Source of the DNA: Chryseobacterium gambrini
GTDB taxonomy: Bacteria; Bacteroidota; Bacteroidia; Flavobacteriales; Weeksellaceae
Length of the DNA: 64,000 nt
Assembly: GCF_900156825.1 (NCBI RefSeq)
Contig: NZ_FTOV01000003.1
Span: 434,001-498,000 of the forward strand
Direction of reading: 5' to 3'
The notes beneath the pieces were generated by a model. That model was not told the DNA's origin. It worked only from the letters and a program-made list of their open reading frames with translations, and made no database searches. The position numbers and the translations under genes are program-made. Positions 27,256 through 36,625 of this stretch are shown piece by piece (position 1 is the first letter of the stretch; each line of letters opens with the position of its first letter).

Positions 27256-28842
27256 TTGAAAACTATAAAAAAAATATCTTTTCAGGATATCCAAAGCATC
27301 CCTCAGTTAATCAAAGATTTTTTAAATCATGATATCGAGGGATTTGAAGAAAAAACATTTTCTTTAGACCATTTTAAGAAACAGATCGCGCAGAAACAGA
27401 ATTCTTTCACGGCGGATCAGAGAAATATTTTAGCCGGTAATTTAGAAAGGCAGCTTGCCCATCTTGAACTTTCTTCTAAACAGAATGAAAATATAGATCA
27501 TTTAAGACTTTCTAATACCTTTACCATCACCACCGGTCATCAGTTGAATCTCTTTTCAGGACCCGTCTTTTTTATTTACAAGATTTTGCAGACCATTAAA
27601 ACCTGTACTTATTTAAAAGAAAATTTTCCTGAATTTAATTTTGTTCCTGTATATTGGATGGCTTCCGAAGATCACGATTTTGCGGAAATCAATCACTTTA
27701 AAACCGAGAACAATTTCTACGAAATCAACGAAAAATCAGGCGGTCCGGTTGGAAGAATAGAAATTAGCGATACATTTTTCATATCTGAATTTGAAAGAGA
27801 ATTCAAAGACTATGTTTTTGGGACGGAACTGATTTTAATGCTGAAAGAAGCTTATAAAACCGGACATACGTTAACTCAGGCAATCCAGATCTTAGTCAAC
27901 AGACTGTTTTCAGATTTTGGCTTACTGATTTTGGATGGTGATTCTAAAGACCTTAAAAATCAGATCAAAGAAACCTTTAAAGATGAACTGCTGAATTTCA
28001 GCTTATATAAAAATTCAAAAGAAAAAGTAGATTTCTTAACCGGAAAATATGGGAAAGTTCAGGTAAATCCGCGCGAAATTAATTTATTCTACCTTTCGGA
28101 CACGAGAGACAGAATAGATTTTGACGGTCAGAAATACTTTGTGGTAGATAAAAATATTCAGTTTACCAAAGAAGAAATTTTAAATGAACTTGAAAATTAT
28201 CCGGAAAAATTTAGCCCGAATGCTCTGATGCGTCCAGTTTATCAGGAAACTATTCTTCCCAACCTTGCCTACATCGGAGGAAATGCAGAAATCATGTATT
28301 GGCTGGAACTCAAAGATTACTTTTCAAAAATAAGTATTCCTTTCCCGATCCTGATTCCCCGAAATTCCATGCTTTTTTTAAAAGAAAAAACACTCGGGAA
28401 AATAGAAAAACTGAATCTGAAAGTAGAAGATTTCTTCCAGAACTTTACGACGGTTATCAACAATAAAATGTTGGAAGATAATTCCATTCTGGAAATGTTG
28501 GAACAAAAGGAAAATACACTCATCAGTCAGTTTGCCAAACTTAAAAATATCGCCGAAACCACCGAAAAATCTTTCGGAAACATGGTGAAAGCCGAAGAAG
28601 TAAGACAGTTGAAATCTTTTAAAAGAATGAAAAAACGTCTTCTTCATGCAGAAAAGATTAAAAAAAGCGAATTGATGGAAAGGCTGGAAAATCTGTTTTT
28701 AGATGTAAATCCTTCTAAGAATTGGCAGGAAAGAGTTTATAATTTTAGCGTATTTTTTGCAGATCATGGATATCAGTGGTTAGATTTTTGTTTAGAAAAA
28801 ATAGAAATAGAAAAATCAGAATTTATAATTATTGCTTATTAA
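27256..28842 (+). CDS. bshC: Bacillithiol biosynthesis cysteine-adding enzyme BshC
   Basis: A 528-residue protein with BshC hallmarks: TTGHQ at 92-96, GPVFFIYKI just after, the VYWMASEDHDFAEI active-site segment around 132-145, and a long coiled coil (about 380-470) near the C-terminus. BshC ligates cysteine to glucosaminyl-malate, the last step of bacillithiol synthesis, giving this organism a low-molecular-weight thiol in the cytosol. The start codon is TTG at 27256. It is 12 bp after the porin gene and probably co-transcribed. bshA and bshB are not in the window. Confidence 0.93.
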   Translation: MKTIKKISFQDIQSIPQLIKDFLNHDIEGFEEKTFSLDHFKKQIAQKQNSFTADQRNILAGNLERQLAHLELSSKQNENIDHLRLSNTFTITTGHQLNLFSGPVFFIYKILQTIKTCTYLKENFPEFNFVPVYWMASEDHDFAEINHFKTENNFYEINEKSGGPVGRIEISDTFFISEFEREFKDYVFGTELILMLKEAYKTGHTLTQAIQILVNRLFSDFGLLILDGDSKDLKNQIKETFKDELLNFSLYKNSKEKVDFLTGKYGKVQVNPREINLFYLSDTRDRIDFDGQKYFVVDKNIQFTKEEILNELENYPEKFSPNALMRPVYQETILPNLAYIGGNAEIMYWLELKDYFSKISIPFPILIPRNSMLFLKEKTLGKIEKLNLKVEDFFQNFTTVINNKMLEDNSILEMLEQKENTLISQFAKLKNIAETTEKSFGNMVKAEEVRQLKSFKRMKKRLLHAEKIKKSELMERLENLFLDVNPSKNWQERVYNFSVFFADHGYQWLDFCLEKIEIEKSEFIIIAY

Positions 28843-29053
28843 GGATAAAGAATCTATTATTGCGTTTTAAAAATAAATGAAATGATGCAGAAAAATTCTT
28901 CTCTTTCGTCTACAAAAAAGATGTTCTGAAATTCTTAGGATAATAATTCTTAAACTGAAAGATCTATTATTTGGAGCATAACGAAGAAATTCAATTCTAT
29001 CCCAAAGTAACACTCTGAATTTTAACAGAAAGTCTTTTCAAAACCAATAATTA

Positions 29054-29083
29054 TTGTCATTTAATTTTAAAGAAGTATTTTTG
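29054..29083 (+). promoter_or_regulatory. Promoter of the LysM-protein gene
   Basis: TTG (29054-29056) and TATTTTTG (29076-29083) are 19 bp apart, and the ATG lies 18 bp further on. The rest of 28843-29053 shows no supportable gene. Confidence 0.65.
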
Positions 29084-29101
29084 CATTTATAATCACCGAA
29101 T

Positions 29102-31042
29102 ATGATAAAGAGGTTTTTTATTCTATCCAGTTTATGTATGGTTTTGGGTATGTCTGCCCAGAAATCGCACACCGTTGTAAAAGGAGATACTCCTTATAAC
29201 ATTGCTAAAAAATACGGACTTACTGTAGAAGAATTGCTAAAACTAAATCCTAAAGTGAAGGACGGTAAATTGGCGCTTGGAGATGTTCTTACAGTAAAAA
29301 ATGATAAAGCAGCTCCTGCTTCATCAAAAACACCTGCTGCTTCAAAGCCTGTAAATAATTCTCAGCTTGGAAAAATTATTCTTCAGCCAAAACAAACCAT
29401 CTACGGAATCACAAAACAATACAGAATATCCGAAACAGACCTCAGAAAACTGAATCCTGAATTGGATGCTCACATGAAGATCGGAGATGAAGTTACCCTG
29501 CCTCTTGAAAGCATCAAAAAATATGGCGGAGAACAGAGTATTGCCGTACATACTTCTCCGGTAGAAAAAACTGTTGAAACTGTTGCTGAAACTCACACCA
29601 CAAAAGCTTCGGAAGACGAATATATTGTACAGCAGAAAGACAATTACTACAGAATTTCAAGACAGTTCAATATTACAAAAGAAGAATTGTTTGCACTGAA
29701 TCCCGGATTGGAAGAAAAAGGATTAAAACCGGGGGAAACAATTAAAATAAAAAAAGCAGGAACAAAAAATTCCGGAGCTGATATTTTTGAAGAAAATTCA
29801 AATCCAAAAACCAAAGTAGATTCAGGGAATGAAAAATCTTCATCTAACACGGTTTCTTCGGAAGACGATTATGTAACCTATACTGTTCAGCAGGGAGATA
29901 CCGTTTTCTCGATTGTGAATAAATTTGGAGTTACAATAGATGAACTGATTGCGCTGAATCCTGAACTTTCCAAAGGACTAAAAACAGGAATGGTTTTAAA
30001 AATTAAAAAACTGGATCCTGCCTATGTAAAGAAAAACGGTGATGCGTTAAGCGTTGTAATGATGCTTCCTTTTGGCTACAGCACAGGAGAAACACAATAT
30101 CGTACAATGGCTTTGGATTTTCTTACGGGGGCAAAACTTGCCATTGAAAGAAATGCCAGAAACGGACAGAAATTAGATATAAAAATTGTGGATTCCGGAA
30201 ACGAAGCTTCGTTCCGAAATTCATTAACCCAGATAAATCCGGATAATACAGACTTAATTATCGGTCCCTTCTTCAAGTCGAACGTTGTAGATGTTCTGGA
30301 CTTCACGAAAAACCAGAAAATTCCGATTGTTGCACCATTTGCCAACTCTCCGGAATTGTACAACTACAGCAACCTGATTATTGTGGAAACCAACGATCAG
30401 ACCTATGCCGATAAAATTGTAGAAGAAGTGAAATCTGCGTTCTCGGATCAGAAAATCTATATAGTTGCAGATTCTAAAAAAGAAAATGCCAATTACATTA
30501 AAGCCGGTCTTGAAAAAACGCTTAAAAATCCAAACATCACCATCGTAAATTCATCAGCGGATATTCAGCTTGATAAAAATATGATGACGGGACAGTCTGC
30601 TCCGGTTATTGCCATTCTGGCAAGTGATAGTGATACGGCAGGTGAAGCTTTTGCCAACAGAGTAATCGCTTTATCCAAAGAAGTTCAGGGAGTAAAAGCT
30701 TTCAGTATGCATTATGCTCCGGTTTTCGAGAAAAAAGTAGATGATCTTAGCCAGGCAAATCTTGTCTATTTAATGGACAGAAAGATCAATACAGAAGGAA
30801 GTTTCGAAAAAGAAATTCTTGCCGCTTATAAAAATAAATACTGTAAAACACCTCCAAAGTTTGCCATCGTAGGTTTTGATATCGTGAATGATATGCTGAC
30901 CAGAGAAAACAAAAAAGGAGAAATCTTCAAACAGATGAATAAGGTACAGACTCAGCTTGCCACAAAATTTGAGTTTGTAAAGTCCAAAGCAAACGGAGCT
31001 TATGTAAACACAGGGTACCGCGTTATCAGATTGGTTCCTTAA
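29102..31042 (+). CDS. LysM-repeat protein with periplasmic-binding-protein-like domain
   Basis: A 646-residue exported protein with a signal peptide ending near SAQ. Four LysM modules lie at about 23-67, 92-135, 173-213 and 258-300, each with the (T/V)VxxGDTxxxI...LNP pattern. From about residue 312 a domain resembling type-1 periplasmic binding proteins follows (VVMMLPFGY, LDFLTGAKLAIE, DLIIGPFFKSNVVDVLDF, IPIVAPFANSPEL). The LysM repeats should hold the protein on peptidoglycan while the second domain binds an unknown ligand or partner. It is a frequent but poorly characterised Flavobacteriia architecture. It has its own promoter and is followed by fabD about 70 bp downstream. Confidence 0.82.
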   Translation: MIKRFFILSSLCMVLGMSAQKSHTVVKGDTPYNIAKKYGLTVEELLKLNPKVKDGKLALGDVLTVKNDKAAPASSKTPAASKPVNNSQLGKIILQPKQTIYGITKQYRISETDLRKLNPELDAHMKIGDEVTLPLESIKKYGGEQSIAVHTSPVEKTVETVAETHTTKASEDEYIVQQKDNYYRISRQFNITKEELFALNPGLEEKGLKPGETIKIKKAGTKNSGADIFEENSNPKTKVDSGNEKSSSNTVSSEDDYVTYTVQQGDTVFSIVNKFGVTIDELIALNPELSKGLKTGMVLKIKKLDPAYVKKNGDALSVVMMLPFGYSTGETQYRTMALDFLTGAKLAIERNARNGQKLDIKIVDSGNEASFRNSLTQINPDNTDLIIGPFFKSNVVDVLDFTKNQKIPIVAPFANSPELYNYSNLIIVETNDQTYADKIVEEVKSAFSDQKIYIVADSKKENANYIKAGLEKTLKNPNITIVNSSADIQLDKNMMTGQSAPVIAILASDSDTAGEAFANRVIALSKEVQGVKAFSMHYAPVFEKKVDDLSQANLVYLMDRKINTEGSFEKEILAAYKNKYCKTPPKFAIVGFDIVNDMLTRENKKGEIFKQMNKVQTQLATKFEFVKSKANGAYVNTGYRVIRLVP

Positions 31043-31083
31043 TCATTTGATTGTGTTTTAAAGAATATTGTTAACATTATAAT

Positions 31084-31091
31084 TATATTTG
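31084..31091 (+). promoter_or_regulatory. Promoter -7 element for fabD
   Basis: TATATTTG, a perfect TAnnTTTG match, lies 21 bp before the fabD ATG. A suitably spaced -33 TTG was not found. Confidence 0.5.
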
Positions 31092-31112
31092 CATAATATT
31101 TTAAATTAATAC

Positions 31113-31988
31113 ATGAAAGCACTTGTATTTCCAGGGCAGGGTTCTCAGTTCGTAGGAATGGGAAAAGAATTGTACGATTCTAGAAAAGACATCAAAGATC
31201 TGATGGAATCTGCCAACGAAATTTTAGGGTTTGATATCCTTTCGATGATGTTCAGAGGAACGGATGAAGATCTTAAAAAAACGGAGGTTACCCAGCCTTC
31301 AATTTTTATCCACTCGGTTGCTGCCCTGAAAGCAGTAAACGGTCTTGGAGCTGAAATGGTTGCAGGACATTCTTTAGGAGAATTTTCAGCATTGGTTGCC
31401 AATGGAGTTTTATCTTTTGACGACGGTCTGAAACTGGTTTCCGAAAGAGCAAAAGCAATGCAGGAAGCTTGTGATGCCAATCCAAGTTCTATGGCAGCTA
31501 TTTTAGGACTGGAAGATGCTAAAGTGGAAGAAATCTGTGCATCAATCAGCGGAGTTGTAGTTCCTGCAAATTATAACTGTCCGGGACAGTTGGTTATTTC
31601 GGGCGAAACAGCATCTGTAGAAGAAGCTTGTGCAAAGCTGAAGGAAGCAGGAGCAAAAAGAGCCTTATTATTGCCTGTAAACGGAGCATTCCATTCTCCA
31701 TTGATGCAGCCGGCACAGGAAAGATTGGCTGCGGCAATAGAAAAAACAAAATTCAGAAAAGCAACCATTCCGGTATACCAGAATATTACCACTACCGCAG
31801 TTTCTGATCCTGAAGAAATTAAGAAAAATCTTATTGCACAGTTAACGGGTCCTGTAAAATGGACGCAGTCTGTTCAGAATATGATTAAAGACGGTGCCAA
31901 TAACTTCGTGGAAGTAGGACCGGGAAAAACATTACAGGGACTCATCAAAAAAATTGATTCTTCTGTAGATGTAGCTTCTGCAATCTAA
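31113..31988 (+). CDS. fabD: Malonyl-CoA:ACP transacylase
   Basis: A 291-residue protein opening MKALVFPGQGSQFVGMG. The nucleophile S87 lies in GHSLGE, R112 in SERAKAMQ contacts the malonyl carboxylate, and H194 in GAFHSPLM completes the dyad. The length and the closing VEVGPGKTLQGLIKK are standard for FabD. It loads malonyl units onto acyl carrier protein for fatty acid synthesis. The GHMP kinase gene begins 14 bp after its stop, so the two lipid-related genes are probably co-transcribed. Confidence 0.96.
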   Translation: MKALVFPGQGSQFVGMGKELYDSRKDIKDLMESANEILGFDILSMMFRGTDEDLKKTEVTQPSIFIHSVAALKAVNGLGAEMVAGHSLGEFSALVANGVLSFDDGLKLVSERAKAMQEACDANPSSMAAILGLEDAKVEEICASISGVVVPANYNCPGQLVISGETASVEEACAKLKEAGAKRALLLPVNGAFHSPLMQPAQERLAAAIEKTKFRKATIPVYQNITTTAVSDPEEIKKNLIAQLTGPVKWTQSVQNMIKDGANNFVEVGPGKTLQGLIKKIDSSVDVASAI

Positions 31989-32002
31989 TTAATAAAAAAA
32001 TC

Positions 32003-32905
32003 ATGGGCGAGATATTTTCACCGGGAAAGCTGATGCTTACTTCAGAATATTTCGCAATGGACGGAGCTCTTGTCTTAGCGGTACCTACCAAGCTGGGACA
32101 AGAGTTTTCTTTTGAAGAAATTCACGATGAAAAATCTCTCATTTTCTGGGAAGCCTATCATCAGAACAAATTATGGCTGAAAGCTGCCATCGATTATCAG
32201 AACTGGCAGATTTTAGAAACCAATATTCCGGCAAGTGCTGAATTTATTTTAAAGACATTAAAAAATGTTCAGTCACTTTCTGCTATTACATTCAAAAATA
32301 ATTTTACTTACCATTTAAAGACCAACCTTCAGTTTCCTGCGGATTACGGACTTGGAAGCAGCTCTACTTTAATGACCAATCTTGCGGAGTGGGCAGAAAT
32401 TGATCCATTTTATTTAAATAAGATAAGTCTGGGCGGAAGCGGATACGATATTGCTGTGGCAAAAGAGAAATCGGCAGTGCTGTATCAAAGTGTTCCTGAA
32501 ATTAAATATGAAAAGGTAAATTTTAATCCTTCTTTTAAAGATGAATTGATTTTTATTCACTTAAATCAGAAACAAGACAGCCGTGAAGGAATCAGTTTTT
32601 ACAAGTCTAAAACCAAGTCCCAAAAAAGGGTTGATGAATTTTCGGATATTACAAGAAATATTTTACTATGCAACGAATTGGAAAATTTTTCTGAGCTAAT
32701 GTTGATTCATGAGCAAAAAATATCGGATTTTCTTGAAATTCCTACAGTTAAGGCTAAATTTTTTCCAGATTGCCCTGTTTTTGTTAAAAGTTTGGGAGCT
32801 TGGGGAGGAGATTTTGTAATGAGCTCAAAATTTGACGGCTTTAAGGACTATTTTTGGGGAAAAGGTTTTCACACAATTTTCGAATGGTCTGAAATAATTG
32901 CTTGA
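32003..32905 (+). CDS. GHMP-family kinase (mevalonate/phosphomevalonate-kinase-like)
   Basis: A 300-residue protein. It begins GEIFSPGKLMLTSEYFAMDGALVLAVP, the GHMP motif 1 region. The phosphate-binding motif 2 DYGLGSSSTL is at 114-123 and a LGGSGYDIAVAK segment at 143-154. Members of this group in Bacteroidota are annotated GYDIA/GHMP kinases and are often placed in the mevalonate route to isoprenoids. The exact phosphate acceptor is not determined from sequence. It follows fabD by 14 bp. Confidence 0.75.
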   Translation: MGEIFSPGKLMLTSEYFAMDGALVLAVPTKLGQEFSFEEIHDEKSLIFWEAYHQNKLWLKAAIDYQNWQILETNIPASAEFILKTLKNVQSLSAITFKNNFTYHLKTNLQFPADYGLGSSSTLMTNLAEWAEIDPFYLNKISLGGSGYDIAVAKEKSAVLYQSVPEIKYEKVNFNPSFKDELIFIHLNQKQDSREGISFYKSKTKSQKRVDEFSDITRNILLCNELENFSELMLIHEQKISDFLEIPTVKAKFFPDCPVFVKSLGAWGGDFVMSSKFDGFKDYFWGKGFHTIFEWSEIIA

Positions 32906-32992
32906 TTTTCAATTTTTTACAAGGTTTATTTTTTATTTGTCATTCTGACTTATATCATTATATTTAACCACCTTTAACAATTAATTAATATT

Positions 32993-33000
32993 TAATTTTG
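32993..33000 (+). promoter_or_regulatory. Promoter -7 element for pckA
   Basis: TAATTTTG matches TAnnTTTG about 35 bp before the pckA ATG. No convincing -33 element is seen. Confidence 0.45.
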
Positions 33001-33035
33001 TTATACCCAAAAAAGAAATAGAAAATATAAGTAAA

Positions 33036-34655
33036 ATGAAACACGCTAAAATCATCCAAGATTTAGAAAAATTAGGGATTAAAGGAAATTACGAAGTAGT
33101 GTACAATCCGTCTTACGAAGAATTGTATCAGGCTGAAGTTTCTCCTGAAAATCAGGGCTTTGAGAAAGCTGAGCTTACGGAATCTGGTGCAGTATCAGTA
33201 AAAACAGGAATTTTCACAGGTCGTTCTCCTAAAGACAGGTACATAGTTCAGGATGATGTTACAAGAGAAACGATTTTCTGGGACGGAAAAGTAAACTTGC
33301 CGACTACTCCGGAAATTTTTGCGTCTTGTAAAGATTTAGTGCTGAACCAACTTGCTGCTGCAAAGAAAATTTATGTAGTAGATGCTTTCTGCGGAACCAA
33401 TGCAGATACGAGACTAAAAGTGAGGTTCATCGTTGAAGTAGCGTGGCAGGCACATTTCGTTACCAATATGTTCATCCGTCCTTCTCATTATGAGCTGGAA
33501 AACTTTGGTGAGCCGGATTTTACCGTAATCAATGGTTCTAAAACAACGAATCCAAACTGGGAAGCACAGGAACTGAATTCTGAAAACTTCGTGATGTTCA
33601 ACCTTACTGAAAAACTTCAGATTATCGGAGGAACATGGTACGGCGGAGAAATGAAAAAAGGAATGTTCGCAATGATGAACTATTACCTTCCGCTAAAAGG
33701 AATGGCTTCAATGCACTGTTCTGCAAACGTAGGAGAAGAAGGAGACGTAGCTCTTTTCTTCGGACTTTCAGGAACGGGAAAAACAACTTTGTCTGCAGAT
33801 CCTAAAAGATATCTGATCGGAGACGACGAGCACGGTTGGGATAACAACGGAGTTTTCAACTATGAAGGAGGTTGCTATGCAAAAGTTATCGATCTTTCGG
33901 AAGAAAAAGAACCGGATATTTTCAGAGCCATTAAAAGAGATGCGCTATTGGAAAATGTTGTGGTAAACAACGGTATTTCAGATTATACAGACGGATCAAT
34001 CACAGAAAATACAAGAGTTTCTTATCCTATTTATCATATCAATAAAATTGTTCTGCCTTCAAAAGCAGGACACGCAAAAAAGATCGTTTATCTTTCTGCA
34101 GATGCTTTCGGAGTATTGCCTCCGGTTTCTATTTTGGATGAAGATCAGGCACAATACCACTTCCTTTGCGGGTATACATCGAAATTAGCGGGAACTGAAA
34201 GAGGAATTACCTCTCCGGAACCGTCTTTCTCTCCTGCATTCGGGGAAGCTTTCTTAACATTGCACCCAACAATGTACTCTAAAACATTAATCGGGAAAAT
34301 GAAAGAACACGGTGCAAAAGCATATCTGGTAAACACAGGCTGGAACGGAACAGGAAAGAGAATTTCTCTGAAAGATACAAGAGCCATTATCGATGCGATC
34401 ATCGACGGATCTATCGAAAATGCTCCGAAAACAAGAATTCCGATCATGAATCTGGAAGTTCCTACAGCATTGCCAAATGTTTCAGAAGGAATCTTAGATC
34501 CGAGAAATACTTATAATGATGCTTCTGAATGGGAAGAAAAAGCGAAAGACTTAGCTTCAAGATACATTAAAAACTTTGAGCAGTACTGCAATACCGAAGA
34601 AGGTAAAAAATTAATTCCTTCCGGTCCTCAGTTACAAGAGCAGACAACCAACTAA
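33036..34655 (+). CDS. pckA: Phosphoenolpyruvate carboxykinase (ATP)
   Basis: A 539-residue ATP-type [17 protein letters not shown] (substrate loop), [19 protein letters not shown], the kinase-1a loop [14 protein letters not shown] and the metal site in IGDDEHGWD are all intact. The length equals the E. coli enzyme. It converts oxaloacetate to PEP using ATP, the committed step of gluconeogenesis. It is monocistronic by appearance: its own promoter element upstream and a strong hairpin terminator right after. Confidence 0.97.
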   Translation: MKHAKIIQDLEKLGIKGNYEVVYNPSYEELYQAEVSPENQGFEKAELTESGAVSVKTGIFTGRSPKDRYIVQDDVTRETIFWDGKVNLPTTPEIFASCKDLVLNQLAAAKKIYVVDAFCGTNADTRLKVRFIVEVAWQAHFVTNMFIRPSHYELENFGEPDFTVINGSKTTNPNWEAQELNSENFVMFNLTEKLQIIGGTWYGGEMKKGMFAMMNYYLPLKGMASMHCSANVGEEGDVALFFGLSGTGKTTLSADPKRYLIGDDEHGWDNNGVFNYEGGCYAKVIDLSEEKEPDIFRAIKRDALLENVVVNNGISDYTDGSITENTRVSYPIYHINKIVLPSKAGHAKKIVYLSADAFGVLPPVSILDEDQAQYHFLCGYTSKLAGTERGITSPEPSFSPAFGEAFLTLHPTMYSKTLIGKMKEHGAKAYLVNTGWNGTGKRISLKDTRAIIDAIIDGSIENAPKTRIPIMNLEVPTALPNVSEGILDPRNTYNDASEWEEKAKDLASRYIKNFEQYCNTEEGKKLIPSGPQLQEQTTN

Positions 34656-34661
34656 AAATAG

Positions 34662-34690
34662 AAATCCTCATCGCAAGATGAGGATTTTTT
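34662..34690 (+). terminator. Intrinsic terminator after pckA
   Basis: AAATCCTCATC (34662-34672) pairs perfectly with GATGAGGATTT (34677-34687) around a GCAA tetraloop, with T's following. It sits between convergent pckA and aroQ and could also serve aroQ on the other strand. Confidence 0.9.
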
Positions 34691-34721
34691 ATTTGTATTC
34701 CGGCAGATTTTTGTTGAAAAA

Positions 34722-35129
34722 TTACTTCAGGCTCAGGATAGCCAGTCTGTAGCCTTCCATCCCGAAACCGGATAAAACAGCATCTGTATTTGCTGCTGTT
34801 ACAGATTTCTGGCGGAATTCTTCTCTTTTATAAATATTGCTGATGTGAACCTCAACTTTTGGTTTTCGGATATTCTTTAAACAGTCGGCAATAGCATAAG
34901 AATAATGCGTAAAAGCTCCCGGATTAATAATCAGAGCATCAAATTCATCTTTCTGAAGCTGGTTGATAATTTCACCCTCGATATTAGACTGATAATATTC
35001 CAGTTGATGGGAGGGAAAATCGGTTTTGAGACGATCCAGATAATCCTCCATGGAAACTGTTCCGTAAATTTCGGGCTCTCGGGTTCCTAATAAATTCAGA
35101 TTGGGACCATTCACGATAAGAATTTTCAT
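34722..35129 (-). CDS. aroQ: 3-dehydroquinate dehydratase, type II
   Basis: A 135-residue protein read from the ATG at 35129 (MKILIVNGPNLNLLG). A TTG six codons earlier is possible but lies outside the family N-terminus. GPNLNLLGTREPEIYG contains the catalytic tyrosine Y22. YQSNIEGEIINQLQ, INPGAFTHYSYA and VEVHISNIYKREEFR complete the type II signature. It dehydrates 3-dehydroquinate in the shikimate pathway, normally as a dodecamer in the cytosol. It appears to be a single-gene unit convergent with pckA. Confidence 0.95.
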   Translation of the reverse strand: MKILIVNGPNLNLLGTREPEIYGTVSMEDYLDRLKTDFPSHQLEYYQSNIEGEIINQLQKDEFDALIINPGAFTHYSYAIADCLKNIRKPKVEVHISNIYKREEFRQKSVTAANTDAVLSGFGMEGYRLAILSLK

Positions 35130-35171
35130 TGAAAATAATTTATTCAAAGATAGTACATTTTAAAAACACAA

Positions 35172-36155
35172 TTAAATGGTATTTTTAAGATGTTTCTGGA
35201 AATATTCCGAAGGCGTTATCCCTTCAATCTGTTTAAAAGCACGGTTAAAAGTCGACTGGTTCGAAAATCCGGCTTCCGTATACACATACATTAACGTTGC
35301 TTTCTGAAAATCGATTTCGGTGAATAGTTTTTTCACATAATTTACCCTGCACGTATTCAGATAACTGTTAAAATTAGGATACCCTTTGTAACGGATCGCT
35401 TTTGAAATATAAGTGTTGTTAACGTCCAGTGCAACACTTAAAGCAGAAAGATTGAATTTTACATCTTTAAACAACAGTTTTTCGTTCATGGAAGTTTCAA
35501 TTCTGGAAAAAAGTTTTTCCATACTTTCTATGTTTTCAGCAGTACTTTCTGTAGAAATATCGGCTGTCTTTTTATCCTCTGCAATTATTGTTTTTTCTGT
35601 TTTTTCAAATTCCGAAAGAATTTCCAGCTTTCTTATTTTGTCTTTATAATAAATAAGCAGCGTAACCACTAAAATATTGGAAATAATGATGATAATATCG
35701 GTAAACAATACCGTTTTCTGGGTACGTTCCGGAAATTCCAGATTGAAATTTGCGGTAATAAAATAACAGGCTAAAATAATAAGTACGGTATAAAGCGTGT
35801 AAAGAAAAACCTCTTTTTTTGTAAAGAAAATGTAGGCTCCGATAGGAATTGGCAGATACCAGCAAAAACTTACCACCGAATAATCCCAAAATGCCAGAAC
35901 AATATAAATATTGTAAAGAGGCGCAATTAAAAGATGAAGATGAATAATTGTAGATTGTTTAAATCTTCCTCTCATCAGAAAATAAGTGTATCCCAGAAAA
36001 AATAATGCCGATCCCAAATACCAGATAAGAAAATTATCATAAGTATAAAATGTAAAAATAAAAATAAAAAAAGCTAAAATGATAAGCATGAGAATTACAT
36101 ACCTGTCCATGAGCTCTTGCTTCAGTTTTTCAATTTGTTCATGTTTTGTACCCAT
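35172..36155 (-). CDS. AraC-family transcriptional regulator with membrane-embedded N-terminus
   Basis: A 327-residue protein. About six hydrophobic segments fill residues 18-170 (for example YVILMLIILAFFIFIFTFYTY and ILVVTLLIYY). A linker follows, then a C-terminal AraC-type double helix-turn-helix (about 230-325: LSALSVALDVNNTYISKAIR and YVYTEAGFSNQSTFNRAFKQIEGITPSEY). The membrane sensor domain would detect an envelope or lipid signal and control DNA binding at the inner face. It faces away from the secreted-protein gene at 36626 across a 470-bp gap, so that gene is a plausible target. The signal is unknown. Confidence 0.85.
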   Translation of the reverse strand: MGTKHEQIEKLKQELMDRYVILMLIILAFFIFIFTFYTYDNFLIWYLGSALFFLGYTYFLMRGRFKQSTIIHLHLLIAPLYNIYIVLAFWDYSVVSFCWYLPIPIGAYIFFTKKEVFLYTLYTVLIILACYFITANFNLEFPERTQKTVLFTDIIIIISNILVVTLLIYYKDKIRKLEILSEFEKTEKTIIAEDKKTADISTESTAENIESMEKLFSRIETSMNEKLLFKDVKFNLSALSVALDVNNTYISKAIRYKGYPNFNSYLNTCRVNYVKKLFTEIDFQKATLMYVYTEAGFSNQSTFNRAFKQIEGITPSEYFQKHLKNTI

Positions 36156-36625
36156 CCGTATTTTTACTTCATTTTATAATCTAAGCAGTCATTTACCATA
36201 AATGACTTTTTTAAAGCATTGATATGTAGGCAAATATAATCATTATAAATCATTTTCAAGATTATGATTTACACATGTCTTTTTTTGATTTATCAACGAG
36301 AATAACTTTGCAAAACAATTTTTAACTAAAAAAATATGTCAGATCAATTCTCCTTAGAGTAAGGTTTTTTCGTGATAAGGTGCAAACATCTTTTTATTTA
36401 TTACAAACAAAAAGAAAGATATTATTCAAAATTAGAAAAAAATAAATTGATAATGAATATTAAATTAAACACATCGTCCGGAATTCTAGAAAAATCAGTC
36501 TAAAACAAAGAATACATTATCAGAGAAAAATTAAACAAGATAAATCAGGTTTATAAAACTCTAAAAACAACAAATGAAACACAATTGAAAAAGCCCCCCT
36601 TTCAAAAACTCTTTAAAACATTATT
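36156..36625. other. Divergent intergenic region with promoter and long leader
   Basis: This 470-bp gap has no convincing gene. TAACTTTG at 36303-36310 is a plus-strand -7 match, giving a leader of over 300 nt to the gene at 36626. A tiny reading frame (36336-36362, eight codons MSDQFSLE) lies just after the predicted start. The rest is A/T-rich. Regulation through the long leader is possible but unproven. Confidence 0.5.
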
